From the NCBI GenBank assembly GCA_030710605.1, contig CP092863.1, positions 117,659,072 to 117,723,071 on the forward strand: DNA of 64,000 nucleotides, in the 5' to 3' direction. Every line of letters begins with the position of its first letter. Position 1 is the stretch's first letter. This DNA comes from Cordylochernes scorpioides. Taxonomy: Eukaryota; Arthropoda; Arachnida; Pseudoscorpiones; Chernetidae. Of the stretch, positions 1 to 11,029 are shown in pieces. A program made the position numbers and the translations under genes. The notes below the pieces were generated by a model. It made no database searches and had not been told where the DNA came from. It worked only from the letters and a program-made list of their open reading frames with translations.

Positions 1-1600
1 AACTTGAGGGAGTTGTACCTTTTAGAATGTATATCGGGATTGAGACAATAACTCTGAAAGATATTACAGTGACCTTTATTGAAGACACACGAGATAACCA
101 ATATACACTCATGGACAAAACTTAAGGGAGTTGTACCTTTTACCATGTATATCGGGATTGAGACAATAACTCTGAAAGATATTACAGTGACCTTTATTGA
201 AGACACACGAGATAACCAATATACACTCATGGACAAAACTTAAGGGAGTTGTACCTTTTACCATGTATATCGGGATTGAGACAATAACTCTGAAAGATAT
301 TACAGTGACCTTTATTGAAGATACACGAGATAACCAATATACACTCATGGACAAAACTTAAGGGAGTTGTACCTTTTACCATGTATATCGGGATTGAGAC
401 AATAACTCTGAAAGATATTACAGTGACCTTTATTGAAGATACACGAGATAACCAATATACACTCATGGACAAAACTTGAGGAAGTTGTACCTTTTAGAAT
501 GTATATCGGGATTGAGACAATAACTCTGAAAGATATTACAGTGACCTTTATTGAAGACACACGAGATAACCAATATACACTCATGGACAAAACTTAAGGG
601 AGTTGTACCTTTTACCATGTATATCGGGATTGAGACAATAACTCTGAAAGATATTACAGTGACCTTTATTGAAGACACACGAGATAACCAATATACACTC
701 ATGGACAAAACTTAAGGGAGTTGTACCTTTTACCATGTATATCGGGATTGAGACAATAACTCTGAAAGATATTACAGTGACCTTTATTGAAGATACACGA
801 GATAACCAATATACACTCATGGACAAAACTTAAGGGAGTTGTACCTTTTACCATGTATATCGGGATTGAGACAATAACTCTGAAAGATATTACAGTGACC
901 TTTATTGAAGATACACGAGATAACCAATATACACTCATGGACAAAACTTGAGGAAGTTGTACCTTTTAGAATGTATATCGGGATTGAGACAATAACTCTG
1001 AAAGATATTACAGTGACCTTTATTGAAGACACACGAGATAACCAATATATACTCATGGACAAAACTTAAGGGAGTTGTACCTTTTACCATGTATATCGGG
1101 ATTGAGACAATAACTCTGAAAGATATTACAGTGACCTTTATTGAAGATACACGAGATAACCAATATACACTCATGGACAAAACTTGAGGAAGTTGTACCT
1201 TTTAGAATGTATATCGGGATTGAGACAATAACTCTGAAAGATATCTCAGTGACCTTTATTGAAGATACACGAGATAACCAATATACACTCATGGACAAAA
1301 CTTGAGGAAGTTGTACCTTTTAGAATGTATATCGGGATTGAGACAATAACTCTGAAAGATATTACAGTGATCTTTATTGAAGACACACGAGATAACCAAT
1401 ATACACTCATGGACAAAACTTAAGGAAGTTGTACCTTTTAGTATGTATATCGGGATTGAGACAATAACTCTGAAAGATATTACAGTGACCTTTATTGAAG
1501 ACACACAAAATAACCAAGTGTGAACAGTCTCTGTCTCCTTTAAAAAACTACAGATGACCAACGACATCACTCTACTTTCTTAAGTTTTGTCCATGAGTGT
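1..1600. mobile_element. 118-bp tandem array inside a Tc1/mariner-like MITE (left end outside window)
   Basis: Twelve 118-bp period starts (ACACTCATGGAC at 107, 225, 343 ... 1405, exact 118 spacing) follow a partial first unit. The array ends in a non-repeated segment (about 1510-1570) and an inverted terminal repeat, CTTAAGTTTTGTCCATGAGT.., at 1579-1600, followed by TA. Each monomer begins with the left terminal repeat of the element, so the array arose by expanding the element's own left half. Short open frames of 81 residues recur only because 118 bp contains few stops; they are not genes. Monomers differ at few sites (GACAC/GATAC, TTACC/TTAGA), suggesting recent amplification. Confidence 0.85.
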
Positions 1601-3529
1601 ATATCGTGGCAATAAAAAAGTGTAAATATTGAATACTAATCAACACATGGTGTATGACCAAAATAAAACGCAATTATAGTTCATGAAGCGATCGCAAAGA
1701 TCAAAATATCAATAATTCAAAACTTTTTAACATATAAAATAAGCAATTAATATTCTGGCTATATTACAAATATTAATTTAGATAACCCAGTAGGTTCCTG
1801 GAGCCACCACGTACAGACCCGGGCTGTTCTTGGTTTTATTTACAGTGGAAGTCCTGACGTGGGCTGATTTATTTCTTTGGGAGATTTTCTGGCAATATGT
1901 GTGTTTCTTATAATATATATTGTAACATAGTATTTATTAATTTTATTATTTTTTATTAACAGAGTGGTCATTTTTATGTTTATATCTTGCGACTGTAAAT
2001 TTCCCCCGTAGCTTATCTTTTGTTTACAATTCATAGTTTGTCCTTCCCTGAAATAAATTGTTGTTTCCTCCTGAAGTTTTTGTCTTCCCTAATTTTCCAC
2101 GTGGCAATATTATCAAATATTATCTCTACAGACCCGTTTATTCATTGATAAAATTTAATAAATGAATTACTTCTTAATAAAAGATTTGAATAATTGTTAA
2201 CACATTGAAGTAAGAAAGGTCTGCAGAGATAATATTTAATAACATTTTATATCGATAGATGGCAATTGAATTTATATTTATAATTTGAACATATCGTTTG
2301 AAAATGTATTGATTATTTAATAAATTGTTTTTCGATATCTTAATAAACGTGAATAAGTCAGTGGACGAGTAGGTAAAACCCTCGATTCCCGACAGCCATG
2401 AACCTGGATTGAATCCCGTATTGGACACACTTTTCTTTTAGAACCTGTTCATATTATCTATTGTAAATAACATAAGATAGGTTTCTCTTTTTAAGCGGTA
2501 CCTAATAAAGGTATTTTGGAACAGTTAATAAACGTGCAAAATAAAACGTCGATTGAAGAAGGAGTATCTTGTGCGAACTTTATTAGCAAGCTTTCGGTCG
2601 TCCTTCTACAGGCTTTACGGTGTCTAAACAGAAAAAGAACGAGATAAGGTTTAATAAGACATTTTTGCATACGAGAGAAAAAAAAATAGTATTTATAAAA
2701 ATAAATGAAAGAGAAAGGTGAAAACGTAAATTTCGTATGTACAGAATTGATATGCAAAATTTGTGCTAAGGACGTTAAATTTATGAAATTAAAACTTTTT
2801 TTACTATTATGAATTCAATACGATAAAGGAAATGGCAAATAAACAATGAGGATGAACTTATAATAAACGTGCTATATGAAAGATAAACATATCCCAATGT
2901 TGTGTTTACTCCATGGCCAAGTTTTTTCACCACAAGAATGATTGGAACATAGCACAAAGACATTATTCGATACATTATAGGATTCCTTTTAAAAACAACT
3001 TCAAGAGAAAGAGAGAGGGGGGGGGGGGGGGAGATAAATAAAGCATAAATACCGTTTAAAGTAATTCCGTAAAGTAGAAAGTCAATTGTTCTAGAAAAAA
3101 AAAAGTTACGAAAGCTTTTAAGAGTCGCTCTTTCTCAAGTCGACTTTATTTGCGGTGGATTCTCAAGAGATTGCTACAACTCCCCTTGTCTATTGCCATA
3201 CCAACAACTCACCTAATGACCAGTTTCTCTCGTTTATCACACTCGCGGTAGACTTTACGATTGGTAGGTGGGTACACTGTCTCCATTTCACATCGTCTTA
3301 ATTGGAGGGAAGTATTTCAGGTGAAAGTGGTCTTTTTAAATATTTTTAGAATTTTAAATAGTGGTATTTAGGTAGCTCTTTGTGTAAATATGCAACTTAT
3401 ACGTAAGTATTATGTCATAATAGCTTTCACATTAGATAGATGGGTTTTTAAAGTTCAGCCTCCTGTTTTGAAATTTCTTTGATGAATTTGAAGATGATTT
3501 GGAATTTTAATGGGAATTGTTTATAAACT
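1601..3529. other. Repeat-rich stretch without a supported gene (copy A)
   Basis: AT-rich. It contains a short TE piece at 1780-1850 (a 'TTCCTGGAGC' motif also found at 13268, 45160 and 45385). At 2100-2270 there is a degenerate inverted repeat around 'TTATCTCTACAGAC', related to the palindrome at 44225-44445. A poly-G run lies at about 3017-3030. A hammerhead-like relic lies at 2565-2620 on the minus strand (CTGTAGAAGG ... CCGAAAGCTTGC). The short open frames here have no protein-like features. Confidence 0.6.
2353..2432 (+). repeat. tRNA-derived SINE head
   Basis: The plus strand has an A-box-like TGGACGAGTAGGT at about 2361 and a B-box-like GGATTGAATCC at about 2406, in tRNA-like spacing and followed by TTTT. 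The same head occurs at 21633-21710 and, reversed, at 41228-41300. Loop and stem quality is too poor for a functional tRNA, so this reads as a SINE of tRNA origin. Confidence 0.55.
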
Positions 3530-3815
3530 ATGAAAAAGGCATCTCCTTATCTTGCAACTGAAAGTTGCTGATGGCTTGCGCCATCTATCATAATAAATAT
3601 CAACTATTCTCATTGATTTTTAATTATTCCATTGACGAGGGCCAACAGCCCTGAACGCGTCCGTGGTTAGCTTGTCTTGATTAATCAAGAATAGGTATTT
3701 GGCTAATTCCGGAATAATTAAAAATCAACGAGAATAGTTGATATTTTTTCCGATAGATGGCGCAAGCCATCAGCAACTTTCAGTTGCACGATAAGGAGAT
3801 GCCTTTTTTCATAAT
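3530..3815. mobile_element. PLE-type inverted repeat with degenerate hammerhead
   Basis: The arms 'AAGGCATCTCCTTATC..' (3537) and '..GATAAGGAGATGCCTTTT' (about 3790-3810) are inverted copies of each other, with a hammerhead relic between them at about 3629-3669. The relic keeps GACGAGGGCCAACAGCCC and ACGCGTCCGTGGT but has TGAA for GAAA and has lost the 5' half of stem I. The same arms flank an intact ribozyme at 59873-60303. Confidence 0.7.
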
Positions 3816-4202
3816 TTATGCACCTTATCCCAGTACAATATCACATTTGTACTGTTTATAAACTGTTCGAAATTTTTGATGGAATGCTTCGTTTTGGCAA
3901 GGTAGATGTGATGGTTAACTGGTAGAAACGCCGTGATATAATGATGTTACTAAAATATGTAAAGAGATAGTATCTTGAAAATATAATAGATGCGAATCTT
4001 CTTAATATAAATTAAGGTAAAAAATAATATAAGTTTTAAAAGGAATAACTTTATTTTTCAAAAAGGTTACAAGTTTTTCTCTAAAAAGTGTAGCGAATGG
4101 TCAGTCAATTTACATCTTTTTATTTACAACTTCAATAAATAACAACAGTAAAAGTAAACAAAGATATTTACAATAAAATCCTAAATAATTGCAATTAGAT
4201 AT

Positions 4203-4424
4203 TCAATGAATGAAAGGAAGAAAAATTGCAACGAGTTTCTTTATTCTAAATGTTGGCGAGCTTTCAGGCGTTAGCCTATCTTCAGGCCGATTTCGCAAAA
4301 CAAAATATTTTTTTTTATATATATTTTTTTGCGAAATCGGCCTGAAGATAGGCTAACGCCTGAAAGCTCGCCAACATTTAGAATAAAGAAACTCGTTGCA
4401 ATTTTTCTTCCTTTCATTCATTGA
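4203..4424. mobile_element. Inverted pair of minimal hammerhead motifs (PLE terminal repeat)
   Basis: A near-perfect inverted repeat with arms of about 90 bp around an AT-rich centre. Each arm carries a hammerhead-type core: 4255-4288 on minus and 4339-4372 on plus. The core reads GGC, CTGAAGA, a stem AGGC/GCCT with loop TAAC, GAAA, the palindrome AGCT overlapping the cleavage triplet CUC, then GCC. Stem I is only 3 bp. Minimal palindromic stem III is known for PLE hammerheads, so assignment to a PLE terminal repeat is likely; activity is uncertain. Confidence 0.65.
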
Positions 4425-4924
4425 AAGATATTTACATTTGTTATCTTGACTCCTGGTCAGTGCTGTGGCCCTCATAGATATGGTCCCCTGATGTCCTGCA
4501 GCTTTACAGCAGCCTTTCTATGGCTGGTGGTTCCTCGATAAAATGGTCCTCTGGCTTTGATCCATTCTTGTCTGTCAGGTCTCGTGTCATCTGCTCTAGG
4601 GTCGTTCTCCTGGATCTTTTCTATGGTCGTTGTATCCCTGTGCTCCATGTCCGGTGTTTAAAAGGAATAATAATAATATTACTATACAATATTTTGGTAT
4701 GCCGGGCACATAAACCGTAGATAAGATATAAAACACTAAAAACACCGTGCTTAAAAGTGTTCCAATGTATCGAAAATATGGGCGTCGACATTAGCTGTGG
4801 TTTTTGTTTCCTCCAGGATGATAACTTAAAAGTGAGGTATCTTAAGAAATAATGTTCTGCTATTTGAAATAACATATAGAAGAGGAAGTACAAAAATAAA
4901 TAATATTATTATTATTCATTTCTG

Positions 4925-5215
4925 TACAATATAATATAATGCGGCTTGTGATTGTAAAACGACATTTTAAAATTATCCCGCATGTGTTTCTTTTGAACGA
5001 AAAATAAAAATGTATTTAAAGGAGAAATAACGATTATTTCTAACCTTAGGAATGGATTCCCATCCCTGGACACTTTTATTTTTCCGTTTATCGTTACTCT
5101 TCACAATTCATCCTTTCATACCTCATCCCTAAGGTTAGAAATAATCGTTATTTCTCCTTTAAATACATTTCGATTTTTCGTTCAAAAGAAACACATGCGG
5201 GATAATTTTAAATTT
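4925..5215. mobile_element. Inverted-repeat element with tRNA-like 3' segment
   Basis: The arms 'GAAATAACGATTATTTC' (about 5025) and 'GAAATAATCGTTATTTC' (about 5136), with flanking 'TGTTTCTTTTGAACG' and 'CGTTCAAAAGAAACA', form a long inverted repeat. Its centre, 'TTCCCATCCCTGGACAC', matches the 3' half of the tRNA-like unit at 50219-50294. Copy B has it at about 24220-24500. Confidence 0.6.
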
Positions 5216-5289
5216 TATTTTTGTTCTCTAGAAGGGAGGAAATGTCCGAAAGCTTGAGAATGTTCTAATAAAATGAAAAGAAACTCATC

Positions 5290-5660
5290 TTAAAAAACCT
5301 GTGACAATTTTTTTTTGAAAATTAAAAATTATTTATTGTCTTCTAGACAATGTTACACAATTTCAAAACAAAGAGAGAAGAAATATATTAAAGATGAGAG
5401 AAGATATATACATATATTTTACAAGATGGGGGATGGAGGAAGGAGACCTCGTCGCTGGAGGGTCCTGGACCAGGCGATAAGCGGGTCCTCCACTGCTTCT
5501 CCGAGCCCAACCTGGACAAAGTAGCGATAAATTCACAACTTTGCCGACGCCAGGATGGAAAGGGCGTCGTCATCAAGGCCGGACCGGCCGAAGATCCAAG
5601 CCTGCAGGTCAGGGGGCCGCCCTGTGATGTTGAAGGCCTCTCGGAGTTAAAAAACCTGTG
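5290..5660 (-). mobile_element. 5'-truncated non-LTR retrotransposon insertion, private to copy A
   Basis: The 14-bp target-site duplication TTAAAAAACCTGTG sits at 5290-5303 and 5647-5660 around a 343-bp insert; copy B has an approximately empty site near 25000-25015. On the minus strand the insert opens with a reading frame ending ..RSGLDDDALSILASAKL-stop (about 5640-5533), then a 3' UTR and a T-rich plus-strand edge at 5304, corresponding to an A-rich tail. The family is not identified; the C-terminal peptide resembles the end of a retroelement ORF. Confidence 0.75.
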
Positions 5661-5734
5661 GCATTATTTCAATCTCGAAAATATGCCAGAATTCAACACG
5701 ATCTCTATATAGATAATACGTTATAGGAAATATT

Positions 5735-6135
5735 TCTACAGTTTGGGGTCGGTGGAAGAGAGGTAATAAACCGTCGAGAGATTTTCGATAGCTACGACCT
5801 GGGATCGAATCCCGCATTGAACGCTTTTTTTTTTCTGAAAAAAAAAAAAAAAAAAAAACTCTAATGTCACCCGATTCTTGCGTTAATCCAACCGCACCAG
5901 TGAGTGCTAGTAACCAAACGGAGCTCTAACACATTTGTAAGTACAAAAATCGAACTGCTTTCTGCATGTATAGACGTTTTGTCTTTGATCGAGGGAATCT
6001 TTGATCATGTAGCATCGGATAAGAGGCACATTTTTACCATCGCCAAATATGTAATGTACAAATTCTGGATAAGTATAGATTTTAACTATGACTATAACAT
6101 GGACTCACTTTTAGAGGCTCATGTCTGATGTATGG
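5735..6135 (+). repeat. tRNA-derived SINE with extended body
   Basis: A head with A-box-like GGTGGAAGAGAGGT (about 5751) and B-box GGGATCGAATCCC (about 5801), then a poly-A/T stretch. The body motifs 'GATTCTTGC', 'CCAGTGAGTGCTAGTAACC' and 'TAAGTACAAAAATCGAACTG' are shared with the SINEs at 50925-51235 and 52365-52675. Copy B has it at 25100-25925. Confidence 0.6.
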
Positions 6136-6544
6136 TGTGAATATCTCAATGTCTCTATATTCATCTTTACTTGCTAAACTGAAACTTTGATTCATGTAAA
6201 ACTGACTTTACTACATGTATATAGCCATTGATCTTATGTAAATACTACTATGTAAATAATGCTATGTAGTTAATGTCTGAATAAAGTGTTTTAAAACTTA
6301 CATATGTAGACATTCGGTATACTTACAGTATAATCAGTTGCTAACTACCCACCATGATTATCATAGCCTGTACCACGTGTATTGGGATATGTTACACATA
6401 CTCTACAGTTATATAAAATACCTTGTTTTAATGAATATATAAAGGGAGAGGTACCTTTAATTATCTATTTTAATATAGTGCAATATTTCTGCCAAATTGC
6501 TATGAGTTATTAATATATATAAATGAGATATTTATAGTTTAATA

Positions 6545-6998
6545 GAGTAGAACATACTCCATGAGAGGACATTCACGTTAGAGGACACCTCTCTATAAAG
6601 GACAGTTTTTATTTGCAAAATTATTGTTTTTACTATTTAACAACTTGAACACAGAGTAACAATGGCTATAGATGAGCTCGTGTTTGAAAAGGAACATGTA
6701 TGTATATAATGTTTATTGTTTTTGTTGTTTTCACGTAAAAACGGGGCTCAAAAATCATTCATTTTGGTTAGCAGCCCCGTAAAATAAAGATATTTTCTAT
6801 CACGTAAAAACATATATCAAGATTTGTTTTGTATAATTGCTGTTAATAATAAATAATGTGTAAAGTTAAATTGGTTACGTCCTTCTTACTTACTTTAATT
6901 AAATAACACAACTCTCCAGTAAGAGGAGATCTCTCCCTAAAGAACACTTTGACTATGCAACTAGGAGTTGTCCTTTACAGAGAGGTAGTTTTACTTTA
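6545..6998. mobile_element. pogo-like MITE
   Basis: Terminal inverted repeats AGTAGAACATACTCC at 6546 and GGTAGTTTTACTT at 6984, with internal 'GAGAGGACA' and 'CTCTCCAGTAAGAGGA' motifs. The better-preserved copy B element (26524-26921) has CAGTAGAAC and GTTCTACTG termini flanked by TA. No transposase frame is present. Confidence 0.65.
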
Positions 6999-7971
6999 AT
7001 AGTTTTTCTTTCTTAATCTTTTCTCCAATCCTTTGCTAAATCTCTCAGGGAGACTAAAGCTCGTACAATAAAAATGTATTGATTGATGATAAAATGTTGT
7101 TTCATGGCGATCTTTCTTCAAGCGAGGAAGCAGTTCGGGAGCCATGACCTTATGGCAAGCTAGCTGATGATCAGCTGGGATGATGATGATGATGGCGAAC
7201 GTGAGTTCCATTCCCACAGAGACCCATCCTTTTGTTGTGGGTTCATTGCCAGTTAACCTCTTTCTTGTTTTACTGCAGGAAATCGTCTCCGTGACAACCT
7301 GAGTTGGAAGGAGTCTACCTATGTATCCATAAGATGTATGTTGATATTGATGTATATAGTTGTTTATTTGTTTTGCATATTTTTCATTTATAAATTAATC
7401 TCATAATTTAGTCTGTGAAAATAAAAAATATTGGACCGGTGACGAAAACAAAACTAAAAAATAGTTGGCTTAATGTTATGTAGTTATGATATATAATTGA
7501 TTGTGATGATATATAATAAAATGTGATGTTTATGTAATTTTGATCTTATAATTGAATAAAATATATAAAGTTTAAATGTGTTTTAAACTTTAATAACAAG
7601 CACAAAATAGATATCTAATACATTATTAACTTGATACATTAGCGCGTAATCTGTTATAAGATATTTAAACTATTTTTGACAACGTATAATTCTTTGAATA
7701 TATATTTTTAAATAATACACGTAAAAATAGATCAAATTTCTTATGAAAATTGGCACACTAATGCATCATATTAATATTATATTTTAAAAAACTTTTAATT
7801 GCAATTTTCGGAAGAGTAAAGCTCTAAGCATATTATATATTTATGATTATATGTATTTCTACTTTCTTCAAAGCTTATGGTATATCCATAGTTCATTTAA
7901 AATACCCATTTCAAGAGTCTATCTTCAGTATCAGTATAAAAGGAAAACCGAAAAATTCAATATAATTACAG
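6999..7971. other. No gene seen
   Basis: Extremely AT-rich sequence, collinear with copy B 26922-28165. I see no coding frame, RNA gene or terminal repeat beyond short AT microsatellite stretches. Confidence 0.5.
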
Positions 7972-8066
7972 CGGTATGGTAGATTAAACTGACGAAACTG
8001 CTGGGAGGGTTAACTACTGATGAGCCAGGCCCTCCCATTATTTTATCATTGCAGTAAGGACAGTAG
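7972..8066 (+). repeat. Conserved 'GAAAC ... CTGATGAG' repeat, copy 1
   Basis: One of about eleven copies of a ~95-130 bp family in the window. It holds GGTAGATTAAACTG, CGAAACTGCTGGGAGGGTT, CTGATGAGCCAGG, CCCTCCCA and GCAGTAAGGACAGTAGAA. Inverted segments (GGGAGGG/CCCTCCC; CTGGC/GCCAG in better copies) predict a folded RNA. Other plus-strand copies: 13441, 17945, 28166, 36613, 39588, 41022 and 59160 (degenerate). Minus-strand copies: 43975, 56815 and 57470 (partial). Confidence 0.7.
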
Positions 8067-9010
8067 AAAATTGATTTATTTTTAAACGAATCATACGTGT
8101 TTAAAATATTTCAAATTTCTTCTATCTAATACATGTTCATCTCTGCCTTTATAATTTTATAAAATCAACAAGTAATCCAAGGTTAGGTTTCTTTGAACTA
8201 TTTTATTTCTCTAGCTTTCAATTCAGCATGTTCTTCAACAGGAGAAACTAGGAGTATGAATTCTAGCTAGACAGCTGGCGTGTATAAGTTAGCTGGAAGT
8301 TATACTTCTAGATCTTCTATTGAAGGGCATGTTAGTTCGAAAACTAGAGAAATAATTATAGTTAAAAGACACCTAGCCTTTATTTATTTTTAATTCAATT
8401 TTTGATATTTGCATAACATTGGTCTCTATTAGAGAGAACGTAGTTTGTGAAATGTGTGAACTTATAATCAGTTCTGATTTATGTTATTTTATACATAACT
8501 TATCTTAGAGATGCTTTTTATATTACTTGTGACAAGAAAGACACTCTTTGGTAAAAAAATCTTATTTTTTATAAAACTTTCCAACTTTTGTTCCCGTGAC
8601 GATAAAGAATAGAATATACGACAAGACATTCAATAGAGATACCTCTCCCGTCAAAAGACAAGACATGATTATATATAACTCTTTTAATATTCGTTAGTAT
8701 GAGGCGAATTATTTTGGAAAACTGGGAGTGAAATATGGAGGAAGCTGTCAGCTAGCTAAGGACGTGCTTGGAGGGAGATATGGAGTCTGCTGTGTTGACA
8801 ATACCGTGGTGGACATGTTACAATGACGTGGTGGGAGAGATAACATTGGAATACTGAGATAACTGTCATGTGGCGATAAGACATGATATAGCTTAATGGA
8901 AATATTGGTTGAATGATGTATTGAAGCTACCATCAGATCAAGAGGGCATTCTACATCTGTGGACCAAGTGAAGACAAGACAACCAAGTCTTACCACCAGT
9001 TGACAGCTAT
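8067..9010. other. No gene seen; palindromic repeat at 8225-8345
   Basis: At 8225-8345 there is an inverted repeat around 'GCTAGACAGCTGGCGTGT' with arms like 'AGGAGTATGAATTCTAG' and 'CTGGAAGTTATACTTCTAG'. It is collinear with 28420-28515. From about 8980 the sequence grades into the first, divergent unit of the 165-bp array. Confidence 0.5.
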
Positions 9011-10186
9011 GGATCCTTAGATAAACCTGATTGAGGAGGACTTAGGACAGATTCCACCAGATTAAACTGTACTGAGACTGTACTGAAAGACACATTGAAG
9101 ACATCAGATCAACAGGACATCTGTGGACCAAGTGAAGAGAGAAACCAAGATGTCTTACCACCAGTTGACTACTATGGATCCTTAGATAAACCTGATTGAG
9201 GAGGACTTAGGACAGATTCCACCAGATTAAACTGTACTGAGACTGTACTGAAAGACACATTGAAGACATCAGATCAACAGGACATCTGTGGACCAAGTGA
9301 AGAGAGAAACCAAGATGTCTTACCACCAGTTGACAACTATGGATCCTTAGATAAACCTGATTGAGGAGGACTTAGGACAGATTCCACCAGATTAAACTGT
9401 ACTGAGACTGTACTGAAAGACACATTGAAGACATCAGATCAACAGGACATCTGTGGACCAAGTGAAGAGAGAAACCAAGATGTCTTACCACCAGTTGACT
9501 ACTATGGATCCTTAGATAAACCTGATTGAGAAGGACTTAGGACAGATTCCACCAGATTAAACTGTACTGAGACTGTACTGAAAGCCACATTGAAGACATC
9601 AGATCAACAGGACATCTGTGGACCAAGTGAAGAGAGAAACCAAGACAACCAAGATGTCTTACCACCAGTTAACAACTATGGATCCTCAGATAAACCTGAT
9701 TGAGGAAGACTTAGGACAGATTCCACCAGATTAAACTGTACTGAGACTGTACTGAAAGCCACATTGAAGACATCAGATCAACAGGACATCTGTGGACCAA
9801 GTGAAGAGAGAAACCAAGATGTCTTACCACCAGTTGACAACTATGGATCCTTAGATAAACCTGATTGAGGAGGACTTAGGACAAATTCCACCAGATTAAA
9901 CTGTACTGAGACTGTACTGAAAGACACATTGAAGACATCAGATCAACAGGACATCTGTGGACCAAGTGAAGAGAGAAACCAAGACAACCAAGTCTTACCA
10001 CCAGTTGACAACTATGGATCCTTAGATAAACCTGATTGAGGAGGACTTAGGACAGATTCCACCAGATTAAACTGTACTGAGACTGTACTGAAAGACACAT
10101 TGAAGACATCAGATCAACAGGACATCTGTGGACCAAGTGAAGAGAGAAACCAAGATGTCTTACCACCAGTTGACAACTATGGATCC
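9011..10186. repeat. 165-bp minisatellite, about 7 units (copy A)
   Basis: GGATCC marks unit starts at 9011, 9176, 9341, 9506, 9680, 9845, 10016 and 10181, spacing 165 with 171/174-bp variants caused by a duplicated 'CAAGACAACCAAG'-type segment. Both this array and its copy B partner end at the same flank, GGATCCATCACCTTCGAGAG. Stops occur in every frame, so the array is not coding. Confidence 0.9.
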
Positions 10187-11029
10187 ATCACCTTCGAGAG
10201 ATGAGCTATAAAAGTCTTAGGACTTATTCATCTGATTAAAGAGTATTTATCAGAAGTTGCTTGAGGGCAATCAGTGAAGAATATTTTAAGATAAGTTGAT
10301 TTATTCCAACTATATAGAACTATAAATAATTGAGAAGTCACTTAAAGTTATCAAGAAGTTTTCCAGATATGCCTATAAAAATGATGAACTTGACAAAAAA
10401 CTGGATGTATGACCTAAGGCCATTGTCGGACCATCCCAGTTTAGGAAATATCAACACAATCGCAGCATGATGATCTCCAACAGATAAATCTATTCCTAGT
10501 CGTCCCTCATAAAGGGATATGATATTGAGAAATGCTATTTAGAAAGGAAACATGTTACAAGGAGTTGGTAAATTTAACAAAGAAAGAGAAGAACTCGACA
10601 GCCTAAGATATAGAAAGAAGTCCGACCAGATCTCTCTGCAGTCTACCATGGACATTAAAGGATTCAACCAAATTCTAGTCCGTTTCCAAGTTGATTAATG
10701 ATTTTCCAAATATTCTCATTTCCATCAATGGCCGCAGAAATTGGCAATGGACCCAGAACAGCAGCTTTTCTGAAACCTTAGGAAGATATGGCATTCAAAG
10801 AAAAATTTGGTTTGTGAAGAAAAGAAAGAAAAAAAAAATGCGTGGAAAAAAATCATCTTGATTATCGCTATTTTCATATGAATCCTTCACTATACGTGCG
10901 TCGAAAATGTGGGCCGAACTTTCTAAGGAGAAGAAAGAACACAACACAAAGGAAAATATAAAAAATAAAATTTAAAAACGGGGTAAATCAGCACCGCCTT
11001 ACAAAGATTCTATTAAAAAAAAGAACCGG
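10187..11029. other. 3' flank of the 622-codon gene, no second gene seen
   Basis: Unique to the duplicon (partner 33001-33838) and well conserved. On the minus strand this is downstream of the 622-codon gene. No clear AATAAA occurs within 150 bp of its stop, so the poly(A) site is unresolved. Confidence 0.4.

Noticed and set aside
109..1570. Repeated 81-residue frames (MSMSVYWLSRVSSIKVT..)
   Set aside because: These are read-throughs of the 118-bp MITE monomer in one frame, repeating every 118 bp with a stop in each unit; the frame covers the terminal inverted repeat, so it is not a protein gene.
1..1600. CRISPR array
   Set aside because: The repeat has no unique spacers: the whole 118-bp unit repeats with a few substitutions, and the sequence is clearly eukaryotic.
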